Of a stretch of DNA of 64,000 nucleotides, positions 25,744-38,278 are shown one piece after another. Position numbers and translations under genes: made by a program. Position 1 is the first letter of the stretch, and every line of letters starts with the position of its first letter. The notes under the pieces are model-generated. The model worked only from the letters and a program-made list of their open reading frames with translations. It made no database searches and was not told the DNA's origin. Origin of the DNA: Geothrix terrae (GTDB lineage: Bacteria > Acidobacteriota > Holophagae > Holophagales > Holophagaceae); NCBI RefSeq assembly GCF_022808775.1, contig NZ_JAKZLA010000002.1:62001-126000 (forward strand). The letters run 5' to 3'.

Positions 25744-26946
25744 TCACTCCTTCCCGAACACGTTGGCCAGGTTGAAGATGGGCAGGTACATGGCGACCAC
25801 GATGAAGCCGATGATGCCACCAAGCATGGCGATCATGATGGGCTCCATGAGGCTCGTGAGGTTGGCCACGGCGTTGTCCACCTCGTCCTCGTAGAAGTCG
25901 GCCACTTTGGCCAGCATGGCATCCAGGGCGCCCGTGGCCTCGCCCACGCCCACCATCTGCACCACCATGGGCGGGAAGACCTTGGTTTCCGCCAGCGGGG
26001 TGCTGATGTTGCGCCCCTGCTCCACGGCGTCCTTGGACTTGAGGATGGCGTTCTGGATCACCATGTTGCCCGCGGTGCGGGCCGTGATGTCCATGCCTTC
26101 GAGGATGGGCACGCCGGAGCTGATGAGGGTGCCCAGGGTGCGGCAGAACCGGGCCACGGCCACCTTGCGGAGCACGTCGCCGATGATGGGGATCTTCAGC
26201 ATGAGCGCATCGATCTGGAGCCGGCCCGCCGGCGTCTTGTAGTACTGGCGCAGGCCCACCACGATGAGGACCGTGGCGATGATCAGGATCCAGCTGTAGT
26301 TGATGAGGGCGCTGGAGATGGCCATGCAGACGAGGGTGGGGAAGGGCAGCTTGCTGCCCAGACCGTCATACATGGCGGAGAAGACGGGGATCACCTTCAC
26401 CATGATGATGACCACCACGGCGATGGCGATGGTGATGATGGCCACGGGGTAGGTCATGGCGCCCTTCACCTTGGCGGTGAGCTTGACGGCCTTCTCGATG
26501 TAGCTCGACAGGCGCTGGAGGATGACGTCCAGGATGCCGCCGCTCTCGCCGGCGCCCACCATGTTCACGTAGAGGTCGTTGAAGGCCTTGGGGTGCTTGG
26601 AGAGGGCCGCCTGCAGGGTGAGACCCTTCTCCACGTCTTCCCGCACGGCCTCAATGATCTTCTGGAAGCCCTTGTCCACCTGCTGGGCGCCCAGGATCTC
26701 CAGGCACTGCACCAGAGGCAGGCCCGCATCGATCATCACGCTGAACTGCCGGGTGAAGATGGCCAGGTCCTTGGGCTTGACCTTGCCGAAGGACTTGGTG
26801 CCCTTGGCGGCCATGGCGCTGATGCCCGTGACCTCGATGCCGTTTCGCTTCAGGGTGGCGGCGGCGGCATCCCGGGATTCGGACACCAGGACGCCCTCCT
26901 GGGCCTCCCCCATTCGATTCTTGCCTTTCCATGCGTATGCGGGCAT
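25744..26946 (-). CDS. pilC: Type IV pilus inner-membrane platform protein
   Basis: Platform protein that couples the PilB/PilT motors to pilin insertion, 400 residues. Two T2SSF domains: the first around FTRQFSVMIDAGLPLVQCLEIL (residues ~65-86), the second around FCRTLGTLISSGVPILEGMDI (residues ~270-290), with three long membrane helices. The N-terminus MPAYAWKGKNRMGE is the usual PilC opening. Lies 92 bases downstream of pilT in the order pilB-pilT-pilC. The fit to the family is full length, with no truncation. Confidence 0.95.
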   Translation of the reverse strand: MPAYAWKGKNRMGEAQEGVLVSESRDAAAATLKRNGIEVTGISAMAAKGTKSFGKVKPKDLAIFTRQFSVMIDAGLPLVQCLEILGAQQVDKGFQKIIEAVREDVEKGLTLQAALSKHPKAFNDLYVNMVGAGESGGILDVILQRLSSYIEKAVKLTAKVKGAMTYPVAIITIAIAVVVIIMVKVIPVFSAMYDGLGSKLPFPTLVCMAISSALINYSWILIIATVLIVVGLRQYYKTPAGRLQIDALMLKIPIIGDVLRKVAVARFCRTLGTLISSGVPILEGMDITARTAGNMVIQNAILKSKDAVEQGRNISTPLAETKVFPPMVVQMVGVGEATGALDAMLAKVADFYEDEVDNAVANLTSLMEPIMIAMLGGIIGFIVVAMYLPIFNLANVFGKE

Positions 26947-27038
26947 GCGGACCTCGGCGGACAGCTGGGAACGATGGTGCCTTCAGGATAGGCAGGAATG
27001 GATCAGTGGTGAAGATCTAATGGGTCGCAGGGAATGGT

Positions 27039-28229
27039 TTAGGTGTACTTGATGTTGGGATTCCGGCCTCCCAGGGCGGGATTGGTGCTGGCGGTCGGCT
27101 GGGCCGTGGCCGCCCCGCGGCCGCCGGCAGAGCCGACGCCCACGCCCCGGTTGATGAGCTCCCTCAGCTCGTCGGCATTCGAGGTGTACTCGAAGGCCTG
27201 CTCCTGGCTGATTTCCTTGCGGAGCACCAGATCCGAGAGACTCTGGTTGAAGGTCTGCATGCCGTATTTCGTCTGGCCGGACTGCATGGTGCCGTAGATC
27301 TGATGGATCTTGTCCTCGCGGATGAGGTTCCGGATGGCGGAGTTGGGGATCATGATCTCCAGCGCCAGGGCCCGGCCCTTGCCGCCCACCTTGGGAATGA
27401 GGCTCTGGCAGATGACGCCTTCCAGCACCAGGGAGAGCTGGGCGCGGATCTGGGCCTGCTGGTGGCTGGGGAACACGTCGATGATGCGGTTGATGGTCTG
27501 CACGGTGCTGTTGGTGTGCAGCGTGCCGAAGGTGAGGTGGCCCGTCTCGGCGATGGTGAGGGCCGACTCGATGGTCTCCAGGTCGCGCATCTCACCCACC
27601 AGCACCACGTCGGGATCCTGACGGAGGGCGGAGCGAAGGGCCTTCTTGAAGCTGTGGGTATCCGCGTGGATCTCGCGCTGGTTCACCAGCGCCCGCCGGT
27701 GCTTGTGCACGTATTCCACCGGGTCCTCGATGGTGAGGATGTGGACGGGCTCCTCGGCATTGATCTTGTCCACCATGGCGGCCAGGGTCGTGGATTTGCC
27801 GGAACCCGTCACTCCGGTCACCAGCACCAGGCCGCGGGGCTTGTCACAGAGGGCCTGGACCGAGGGCGGCAGGCCCAACTGGTCGAAGCTGCGGATGTTC
27901 TCGGGAATGGTGCGGAAGACGCCCGCCGTGGCGCCCCGCTGGTTGAAGACGTTGGCGCGGAAGCGGGCCACGCCCTGGAGGCCGAAGGAGAAGTCCACCT
28001 CCAGATCCTCCTCGAGGCGGTGCTTCTGCTGGTCGGTCATGACACCGTAGCAGAGCCAGCGGGTCTGGGAGGCATCCATGGGGGGCAGCTTGAGCGGCAC
28101 CATGCGCCCGTCGATGCGGATCTGCGGCGCCGATTCCGTGGTGATGTGGAGGTCCGTGCCTCCGTACTCCACCATCGTCTTGAGCAGCTGCTGCAGCGGA
28201 GCTACGTAGTTGGAACCGATCTCACTCAT
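27039..28229 (-). CDS. pilT: Type IV pilus retraction ATPase
   Basis: Hexameric motor that depolymerises the pilus and powers twitching, 396 residues. N-terminal PAS-like domain (VEYGGTDLHITTESAPQIRIDG), Walker A GVTGSGKSTTLAAM near residue 143, Asp box TIEDPVEYVH, Walker B VVLVGEMRDLETIESAL, His box GHLTFGTLHTN and the PilT hallmark AIRNLIREDKIHQI. A Gly/Ala/Thr-rich tail of about 35 residues follows. The start has AAGG upstream and lies 12 bases after the pilB stop. Confidence 0.96.
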   Translation of the reverse strand: MSEIGSNYVAPLQQLLKTMVEYGGTDLHITTESAPQIRIDGRMVPLKLPPMDASQTRWLCYGVMTDQQKHRLEEDLEVDFSFGLQGVARFRANVFNQRGATAGVFRTIPENIRSFDQLGLPPSVQALCDKPRGLVLVTGVTGSGKSTTLAAMVDKINAEEPVHILTIEDPVEYVHKHRRALVNQREIHADTHSFKKALRSALRQDPDVVLVGEMRDLETIESALTIAETGHLTFGTLHTNSTVQTINRIIDVFPSHQQAQIRAQLSLVLEGVICQSLIPKVGGKGRALALEIMIPNSAIRNLIREDKIHQIYGTMQSGQTKYGMQTFNQSLSDLVLRKEISQEQAFEYTSNADELRELINRGVGVGSAGGRGAATAQPTASTNPALGGRNPNIKYT

Positions 28230-28241
28230 GCCGAACCTTTC

Positions 28242-30074
<1,833 letters not shown>

Positions 30075-30153
30075 TGGCTGCCTCCGGATGGGGTGATGCG
30101 ATGGTAACACCTCCCGGAGGTATCCCACGCCCGGCCCATTGTATGCTTTCGCC

Positions 30154-32112
30154 ATGCCTGCCCCAGGGACTCCGCCCCAGCGTCTGATGCTGGCCCGGCA
30201 ATTGATCCGGGAGAAGGGTCTATCCAGAACGGACCTGGCCCTGCTGGAGGACATCCTCCGGGAAGGGGCCGGAGACCTGGATCCCCTGCTGGAAGCACCT
30301 TCCGGCGAGACCGCCAGCACCGGGGAGTCCCCGGCCCAGGCCAACCTGCGACGCAACCTCGGACTCTTCCTGGCCTTCCTCCACCAGTTCTCGCCCCGCC
30401 GCCTCGGCGAGGCCCGGATCGCCATGGGGCTGGTGCTGCAGCACAGCCTCGGACGGCTGGCCCACCTGACCGGCACCGCCCACCGGGAGCTGATGGTGGA
30501 ACACGACCAGCCCGCCTGGGTGGGCCTGCTGCTCGATCTCCTGGCTTCGCTCCGGACCATGGCCGCCCCACCGGGTGAGGAGGCCGGAACCCTTCAGGCC
30601 CTGTGGGCGGCCTTCCTGGAAGATCATCGCGATTCCTTCCGCCAGATCATGACCGCGCTGCAGACCTGCAAAGACGGGCCGGAGGCCGTGGCGCGACTGA
30701 ACGCCCAGATGAAGGTGGTGAACCGGGCCATCCAGGGACAGGGGAGGTTGGAGGAATCCCTGGCCCGGCTGGCGGAGCACCTGGAAGCCTGCATCCCTCC
30801 GGAGTTCCATGCCCGCGCGGAGCCCCTGCTGCTGCTGCAGCACGTGGTGTCCAACCTGCGCCTGGGCCTGATGCGGCCCATGGACCGAGGCATCCATTGG
30901 CCCGCGGTGGAGCAGGTGCGGGGAAGCCTTCGCTGGCTCTGGGACCACCTGGGTTGGGTGCTGCCCCGCATGGACGCCGAGCTGTTCAGGGACCGCACCC
31001 CGGTCGAGCTGCGGCAACTGCTCCGGGATCTCCGGGCCGGGGATCCGGCCCTCTTCTCCGTGGTGGCCCGGGCCCTGGCCAGCCACATCTCCCTCCTGGG
31101 GCTCATGGAATCCCTGGAGCCTTCGGCCGGCACCGGCGCCCAGGAGATCTACGCCTCCGTGCCCACCTTCCTGGTCATCGAATCCGAGCTGGGCCGGGTG
31201 GCGGAGCGCGCCTACGACCCCGCCCGGGCCGCCCTGGTGGACCCCGACCGGCCCGAGGCGCCCCGGCTCCGCGCCTACCTCCGCCAGGCGGTGCTGAGCC
31301 TGCGCCAGGACCAGGGGACCCTGCGGAGCCTCCTGCAGCAGGCCCTGGCCGGGGCCGACGCGGAGCAGGTGGCCCACGCCCAGGACAGCCTGCGCGGCCT
31401 GCTCCTCAACCACCAGAAGCAGCTCATGGGCGAGCTCGTGGGCCTGTTCTCTCCTGATGTGCAACAGCGCCTGTTCCCGGACTCCCCCAGCCTGATGGAA
31501 GAGGGGGATCGCCTCCGGCTCCGCATCCAGCGGCTCTGGGAACAGGTCCCGCCCATCCACACCCACCTCCTCCTGAGCCTGGAGCTCCAGGACTGGCCCC
31601 GGCTCGCCCTCGGGCTCGCCCAGGCCTACCGTCACCTGCTGGCCTTCCGCCGCAGCCCCGAGTTCCCCCTGATGCGACGGCCCGACCGGGAGGAGGCCGA
31701 GCGGCTCATCGAGGACCTGGGCCAGCTGCTGGAATCCCCGGAGGAAGTCCACCAGGCCCTCCGGGACGCCATGGACGTGCTGGGCGAGCTGCTGCGGTTC
31801 CTGGAGCTGTTCCTGCTCCGGATCAATGCCCGGGTGCCCCTCATCCGGCAGGATCTCGAAGTGGCCCAGGAGGCCCTGCAGCTCATCGCCAGCCTGAGGG
31901 GAAACCCGGCGGGGACCGAGCGCGCCCGCCTTTCCCACAAGCTGATCCAGAGCACCAAGCGCCTCGGCGTGCGCGATGCCCAGGCGGTGGTCCTCCTCAA
32001 GCGCTGGGTCCGCGCTGAGCGCGGGCAGCGGGAAGGTTCGCTCCCCGTCCTGGAGCCCCTCGCCGCCCACCTCGGCCAACTCGCCATGAGACTCGAAGCC
32101 GCGCTGGGCTGA
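30154..32112 (+). CDS. Large helical protein of unknown function
   Basis: 652 residues, not recognised. No signal peptide, no membrane helix, no cysteine-rich or nucleotide motif. It is almost entirely predicted helix, rich in Leu, Arg, Glu and Gln, with several long amphipathic stretches (for example RLRAYLRQAVLSLRQDQGTL and RERLIEDLGQLLESPEEVHQ-like segments) suggesting coiled coils or a helical repeat scaffold. ATG 30154 is used; a TTG at 30139 is also in frame. It is divergent from pilB with a 79-base spacer and followed by the diguanylate cyclase gene after 38 bases. Position suggests a role with pili or c-di-GMP, but that is only context. Confidence 0.75.
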   Translation: MPAPGTPPQRLMLARQLIREKGLSRTDLALLEDILREGAGDLDPLLEAPSGETASTGESPAQANLRRNLGLFLAFLHQFSPRRLGEARIAMGLVLQHSLGRLAHLTGTAHRELMVEHDQPAWVGLLLDLLASLRTMAAPPGEEAGTLQALWAAFLEDHRDSFRQIMTALQTCKDGPEAVARLNAQMKVVNRAIQGQGRLEESLARLAEHLEACIPPEFHARAEPLLLLQHVVSNLRLGLMRPMDRGIHWPAVEQVRGSLRWLWDHLGWVLPRMDAELFRDRTPVELRQLLRDLRAGDPALFSVVARALASHISLLGLMESLEPSAGTGAQEIYASVPTFLVIESELGRVAERAYDPARAALVDPDRPEAPRLRAYLRQAVLSLRQDQGTLRSLLQQALAGADAEQVAHAQDSLRGLLLNHQKQLMGELVGLFSPDVQQRLFPDSPSLMEEGDRLRLRIQRLWEQVPPIHTHLLLSLELQDWPRLALGLAQAYRHLLAFRRSPEFPLMRRPDREEAERLIEDLGQLLESPEEVHQALRDAMDVLGELLRFLELFLLRINARVPLIRQDLEVAQEALQLIASLRGNPAGTERARLSHKLIQSTKRLGVRDAQAVVLLKRWVRAERGQREGSLPVLEPLAAHLGQLAMRLEAALG

Positions 32113-32150
32113 CCGCCCGTGACAACCTGACCCCACCTTCCCGGAGCCCC

Positions 32151-33308
32151 ATGCACCACATCCACTGGCTGGAACCGCAACCATCCACGGCCGGCAATGC
32201 CTTGCGAACGGCCCTGGAGGCCTGGGGCCACGACGTGGTGCCAGGACCGGGGCCCGGTTCGCTGGTGCTGGTGGCCGAACGGCCGGATCCGCGGCTGATC
32301 CCGGCGGAGGGGTCGGAAATTCTGTGGTGGGTCCAGGAGGCGGAGGCGGAGGAGATCAGCGCCGTGCTGGAACAGCGGCCAGGCTGGGTGATGCGCCAGG
32401 ACCGCCCCCTCGAGGCGGCTCGGGAGGCGCTCCGGCACCTGCGGCAGCGGGACCTCGGCAGCGAGGGATGGCTGCGCCAGATGCTCCACCTGGCCTCCCT
32501 GGACGATCTGCTGAAGCTCATCCTGAGCCGCGCCATCCGGCAGTCGCGGGCGAAGGGTGGCGCGATCTGGCTCCGGAAGGAGAGCCTGTTCTACCAGCGG
32601 GCGGGCGACGGCTCCTTCCCGGAAGCCCCCCTGCCCCGCCACGAGGCCCTGGACCTGGTGCGCCAGGGCGAGGCCTTCCTCCTGGCCGCCTCGGAACAGC
32701 TGGGCCTCCTGCGCCTGCTGGACCCCCTTGAGCCGCCCGAGCGCTTCCTCCTGGGCTTCGAGGACGTGGAGCCCCTGCTGCTGAACGCCTGGCGCCTGGA
32801 GGAGAGCCGGGCCCTGTCCTTCAAGGACGATCTCACGGTGGCCCAGAACCGCCGGTGCCTGGAGACGGAGCTGCCCCAGACGGTGCGCGAGGCCGCCGCC
32901 AAGGGGGAATCCGTGGCCCTGGTGTTCATCGACGTGGATGACCTCAAGCAGGTGAACAGCCAGTACGGCCACCCCACGGGAAGCATCGTGCTCGAGGCCG
33001 TCGCCCGGACCGCCCAGCGTCTCTGCCGCGCCCATGACCGCCTCTACCGCTATGGAGGGGATGAGTTCTGTCTCATCATGCCCAGCACCCGGTCCCCGGG
33101 GGCCCAGAAGCTGGCGGAGCGCCTCATCGAGGTCATCCTGGGCCAGCCCGTCACCATCGGGAACGACCGCCTGACCATCTCCCTCAGCGCCGGCGTGGCC
33201 GCCTTCCCGGAGCACGCCGACGGCGCCGGCCACCTCATCGAACAGGCCGACCGCGCCCTCCTGCGCGCCAAGCGGGAAGGCAAGCGGCAGGTGGTGGTGG
33301 CGGACTGA
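32151..33308 (+). CDS. Diguanylate cyclase with GGDEF domain and inhibitory site
   Basis: Makes cyclic di-GMP from two GTP, 385 residues. The C-terminal domain (from ~225) has the active-site loop YRYGGDEFCLIMP with GGDEF at 302-306 and an RxxD product-inhibition site (RAHD, 293-296) exactly five residues before it. LVFIDVDDLKQVNSQYGH is the metal/nucleotide segment. The N-terminal ~100 residues resemble a degenerate receiver domain without a clear phosphorylated Asp; the middle (~105-215) may be GAF-like. Located two genes from pilB, whose MshEN motifs could bind its product. Confidence 0.9.
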   Translation: MHHIHWLEPQPSTAGNALRTALEAWGHDVVPGPGPGSLVLVAERPDPRLIPAEGSEILWWVQEAEAEEISAVLEQRPGWVMRQDRPLEAAREALRHLRQRDLGSEGWLRQMLHLASLDDLLKLILSRAIRQSRAKGGAIWLRKESLFYQRAGDGSFPEAPLPRHEALDLVRQGEAFLLAASEQLGLLRLLDPLEPPERFLLGFEDVEPLLLNAWRLEESRALSFKDDLTVAQNRRCLETELPQTVREAAAKGESVALVFIDVDDLKQVNSQYGHPTGSIVLEAVARTAQRLCRAHDRLYRYGGDEFCLIMPSTRSPGAQKLAERLIEVILGQPVTIGNDRLTISLSAGVAAFPEHADGAGHLIEQADRALLRAKREGKRQVVVAD

Positions 33309-33311
33309 CCG

Positions 33312-34472
33312 TCACTTCCGCTTCTTCTTCCCGCCCTTCTCGGCCCCGAACACCTTGGCCAGGAAGCCTTCTTCGCTCTCCCCGGCGGGTTCGCCGTCGA
33401 GGCTCCGGCGGAGCTGCTCCAGCAGCTGGCGCTGCTCGGCCGTGATGGACTTCGGCACGGCCGCCCGCAGGTGCAGGTAGAGGTCGCCGCGGCCGCTGCC
33501 CTGGAGCCTGGGGACACCGGCATTCACAAGCTTCACCACGTGGTCCGCCGGGGTTCCCGCCGCCAGCTTCACCTTGTCCGCGCCGTAGGGCGTTTCGACT
33601 TCGAGCGCGCCGCCGGTCACCAACAGGGGCCAGGACACCTCCAGCCGCTGGTGGAGGTCGAACCCGTCCCGCTCGTACTTCGGATCCTGCTCCACGTCGA
33701 ACACCACGTAGAGATCGCCGGTGCGGCCGCCGAAGCGCCCGGCCTCGCCCTGGTTCTGGAGGCGGAGGCGCGTGCCCCGGTCCACGCCCGCGGGCACCTT
33801 GAAGCTGACCTTGGCCTTCCGATGAACCCGCCCCTCTCCGCGGCACTCGCGGCAGGGCTTCGGGATGATGCGGCCCTTGCCTTCGCAGCGGGGGCAGGGT
33901 GTGAGCATCTGGAAGAAGCCCTGTCGCATGGCGACCTGGCCCGCGCCCCGGCACTGGGGGCAGGTCTCCGGCCGCGTGCCCGCCTCGCAGCCGGAGCCAT
34001 GGCAGGTGCCACAGGCCTCCAGGCGCGGGATGCTGAGCTCCACGCTCTCCTTGCCGAAAACCGCATCCTTGAAGCTGAGCTTCAGGTTGTACTGCAGGTC
34101 CGAGCCCCGCTCCTCGCCGCTGGCCCGCCGCCGGCCGCCGCCGAAGAGGTCGCCGAACAGCCCGCCGCCGAAGAAGCTGCCGAGGATGTCCTCGAAATCC
34201 GCGAACTGGTTCGGATCGAACTGGAACTGCTGGCCGCCGCCCCCCGCGCCGCCCAGGCCCGCGTGGCCGAACTGGTCGTACACCCGGCGCTTCTCGGGGT
34301 CCGACAGCACGCTGTAGGCCTCCGCCGCCTCCTTGAATTTCTCCTCCGCCTCCTTGTTGCCTGGATTGCGGTCGGGATGCAGCTCCATGGCCAGCTTGCG
34401 GTAGGCCTTCTTCAGTTCGTCCGTCCCCGCGTCCTTCGAAACGCCGAGGACTTCGTAGTAGTCACGCTTCAT
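33312..34472 (-). CDS. dnaJ: Chaperone DnaJ (Hsp40)
   Basis: Co-chaperone that delivers substrates to DnaK and stimulates its ATPase, 386 residues. J domain 1-70 with HPD in AMELHPDRNPG; Gly/Phe-rich linker ~72-115; four zinc motifs CGTCHGSG, CPQCRGAG, CPRCEGKG and CRECRGEG (~152-215); C-terminal substrate domains follow. The C-terminus is a basic run (GAEKGGKKKRK). It is the last gene of hrcA-grpE-dnaK-dnaJ, 38 bases after dnaK; three bases separate it from the convergent cyclase gene. Confidence 0.97.
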   Translation of the reverse strand: MKRDYYEVLGVSKDAGTDELKKAYRKLAMELHPDRNPGNKEAEEKFKEAAEAYSVLSDPEKRRVYDQFGHAGLGGAGGGGQQFQFDPNQFADFEDILGSFFGGGLFGDLFGGGRRRASGEERGSDLQYNLKLSFKDAVFGKESVELSIPRLEACGTCHGSGCEAGTRPETCPQCRGAGQVAMRQGFFQMLTPCPRCEGKGRIIPKPCRECRGEGRVHRKAKVSFKVPAGVDRGTRLRLQNQGEAGRFGGRTGDLYVVFDVEQDPKYERDGFDLHQRLEVSWPLLVTGGALEVETPYGADKVKLAAGTPADHVVKLVNAGVPRLQGSGRGDLYLHLRAAVPKSITAEQRQLLEQLRRSLDGEPAGESEEGFLAKVFGAEKGGKKKRK

Positions 34473-34510
34473 GCACCCATCCTGGATTCCAGGATAGCCG
34501 ATGGGCCGGC

Positions 34511-36373
<1,863 letters not shown>

Positions 36374-36402
36374 GGGTGGAACTCCCGGGGAATTGCAACT
36401 TC

Positions 36403-36431
36403 ATGATAAATCGGATTCTTGGGTCATCCAA
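36403..36431 (-). promoter_or_regulatory. Possible promoter upstream of dnaK
   Basis: On the minus strand TTGGAT (36431-36426) and TATCAT (36408-36403) are 17 bases apart. It lies in the 78-base spacer between grpE and dnaK. The -10 box is good; the -35 box is poor. Confidence 0.35.
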
Positions 36432-36451
36432 AGACACGGGGAGGGCGACAG

Positions 36452-37141
36452 CTAGGGCTTCCCGGAATCCTGCAGCCGATTCACCACCACGCGGGCGGGA
36501 CGGAGGAGCTGCCCCTTGAGGTTGTAGCCGCGCTCATAGACCGCGGCCACGGCGCCGTCGGGAAGGTTCGGATCGCTGAAGGTGGTGAGCGCCTCGGCGT
36601 GGAGGGCGTCGTACGTGTCGCCGACTTTCAGCGGAAGCGGCTCGACGTTCATGCGGCGAAGCGCTTCCACGAACTGCTTCTGGATCAGCTCCACGCCGGC
36701 GCGGAAGGTGTCCACATCCTGGTAGGAGGCGCTGAGGCCACGCTCGAAGTTGTCGAGGACCGGAAGCACCTCGAGGAGGATCTTCCGCTCGGCCTGCTCC
36801 ACGGCCAGGGCGATGTCGCGCTGGACGCGATTGCGGAAATTGTTGAAGTCCGCCGCCAGGCGCCGGTGCTGGTCCATCAGCTCGCCTTCCCGCCGGAGCA
36901 TCTCCTCCATCTGCCGTTCGGCTTCGGTGAGAGCCGCCTCCAGGCCCTCCCTCGAGCCGTCGAGCTCCGTGAGTTCGCCTTCCTCGATGGACGGGGCGGG
37001 ATACCCGGATGCCACCTCGTCTGCGACGGACTGGAGATCCGCGTCCAGGGCGTCGTCCAAGCTGAGATCCACCACATCCTCAGGCTCGCCGGAGGGTGGA
37101 GCGGGCAGGTCGTTGGGCTCGCGGGGAGTGCCGGTGGTCAT
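36452..37141 (-). CDS. grpE: Nucleotide exchange factor GrpE
   Basis: Exchanges ADP for ATP on DnaK, 229 residues. The acidic, disordered N-terminus (to ~60) is followed by a long coiled coil (LTEAERQMEEMLRREGELMD) with the family segment RRLAADFNNFRNRVQRDI and the C-terminal beta domain (GDTYDALHAEAL; GYNLKGQLLRPARVVV). ATG 37141 is the family-consistent start; the longer frame to 37228 lies inside hrcA and is unlikely. 34 bases after hrcA. Confidence 0.95.
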   Translation of the reverse strand: MTTGTPREPNDLPAPPSGEPEDVVDLSLDDALDADLQSVADEVASGYPAPSIEEGELTELDGSREGLEAALTEAERQMEEMLRREGELMDQHRRLAADFNNFRNRVQRDIALAVEQAERKILLEVLPVLDNFERGLSASYQDVDTFRAGVELIQKQFVEALRRMNVEPLPLKVGDTYDALHAEALTTFSDPNLPDGAVAAVYERGYNLKGQLLRPARVVVNRLQDSGKP

Positions 37142-37175
37142 CGCAGCAGTATACGCAGTCCGGCGGGGAACCGTC

Positions 37176-38225
37176 TCAGGATCCGCCCTGCCGCCGCTGG
37201 ACCTGCCGGGACCACCACCGCAGGCCACCCATGACCCGGCCGTAGTCCATGCGGAGCGGCCCCACCAGGGCGAAGGTCACGTAGCCGGCCGGCCCCAACC
37301 CCACCGTGCGGACGGCCGTGGCCAGGGGCCAGCCGTCCAGGTACGGATTCTCCGACCCCAGCAGCAGCTGGATGTCCTGGGAGGCCCTGTCCGCGAAGGC
37401 ATTCAGCAGGCGGGCCAGGCGGCCCTGCTCTTCGAAGGCGGCCACCAGGCCCCGGAACCGGGCCACATCCTCGAATTCGGGAAGCTGGCCAAGACGCCCC
37501 AGCCCGGACACCAGCACCGGGGGGTCGCCAGCCTGGCGCTCCTCCGGCCACTGGGAGGCCAGCTCCTGGAGGCGGGTCCGAAGCGTCTCCCCCTCCCGGG
37601 CCCCCGCCTGAAGGGCGTCCAGCAGCCGCGACCGCATCTCGCCCAGGGTGAGGCCCGCGAACTGGGCGGTGGCGAAATTCGCCAGCTCAGTAAGCACGGT
37701 ATCACTGTAATTCCATGGGTTGTCCATGAGCCGGTGATCCACCTCGCCCAGGCTCCCCACCCAGATGGCCACCAGGCGGCCCGGTCCCACCGGCACGAAC
37801 TCCAGGCGCACCAGGCGGCTCTGGGTCAGCGGCAGGGGCAGGGCCAGGCAGACTCCTCCCATCACCTCGGCCAGCGTCCGGCTGGCGTGCCGGGCCCAGG
37901 ATTCGGGATCCAGGTCGAGGCCCTCCAGCGCCGCGGCAAGGCGTCCTTCCAACTCGGAGTCCGGGGGCTGCGCCTTCAGCCAGCGGTCCACGTAGTAGCG
38001 GTACGCCCGCTCCGTGGGGATCCGCCCGGCGGAGGTATGCGGCTGGGCCACCAGGGACTCGTCCTCCAGGTCCGAGAGCACGTTCCGAATGGTGGCGCTG
38101 GACAGGGGCTCCGGGAACCGCTTGGACAGCAGGCGCGACCCCACGGGCTCACCGGCCTCCAGGTAGGCCTCGATGAGGGTGCGGAGCACGGATTCACCGC
38201 GGGGGTTGAGGTTGGGAGTGGCCAT
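37176..38225 (-). CDS. hrcA: Heat-shock transcription repressor HrcA
   Basis: Represses heat-shock operons by binding the CIRCE element; 349 residues, standard length. N-terminal winged helix (VLRTLIEAYLEAGEPVGSRL; LSSATIRNVLSDLEDESLVA; HTSAGRIPTERAYRYYVDRW) is close to the family. The C-terminal GAF-like domain is present (GPLRMDYGRVMGGLRW). First gene of the heat-shock operon. No CIRCE sequence is visible in the spacer upstream (38226-38278), before grpE or before dnaK. Confidence 0.96.
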   Translation of the reverse strand: MATPNLNPRGESVLRTLIEAYLEAGEPVGSRLLSKRFPEPLSSATIRNVLSDLEDESLVAQPHTSAGRIPTERAYRYYVDRWLKAQPPDSELEGRLAAALEGLDLDPESWARHASRTLAEVMGGVCLALPLPLTQSRLVRLEFVPVGPGRLVAIWVGSLGEVDHRLMDNPWNYSDTVLTELANFATAQFAGLTLGEMRSRLLDALQAGAREGETLRTRLQELASQWPEERQAGDPPVLVSGLGRLGQLPEFEDVARFRGLVAAFEEQGRLARLLNAFADRASQDIQLLLGSENPYLDGWPLATAVRTVGLGPAGYVTFALVGPLRMDYGRVMGGLRWWSRQVQRRQGGS

Positions 38226-38278
38226 GGTGGGTAAACTTTGCGGGCTGTCATACTATATACCCCCTCAACGGAGGTCCC

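Noticed and set aside
25278-25823. 181-residue minus-strand open frame in the pilin-pilC gap
   Set aside because: Overlaps the pilC end, has no recognisable motif and unbiased codon use.
38226-38278. CIRCE operator upstream of hrcA
   Set aside because: No TTAGCACTC/GAGTGCTAA half-sites present.
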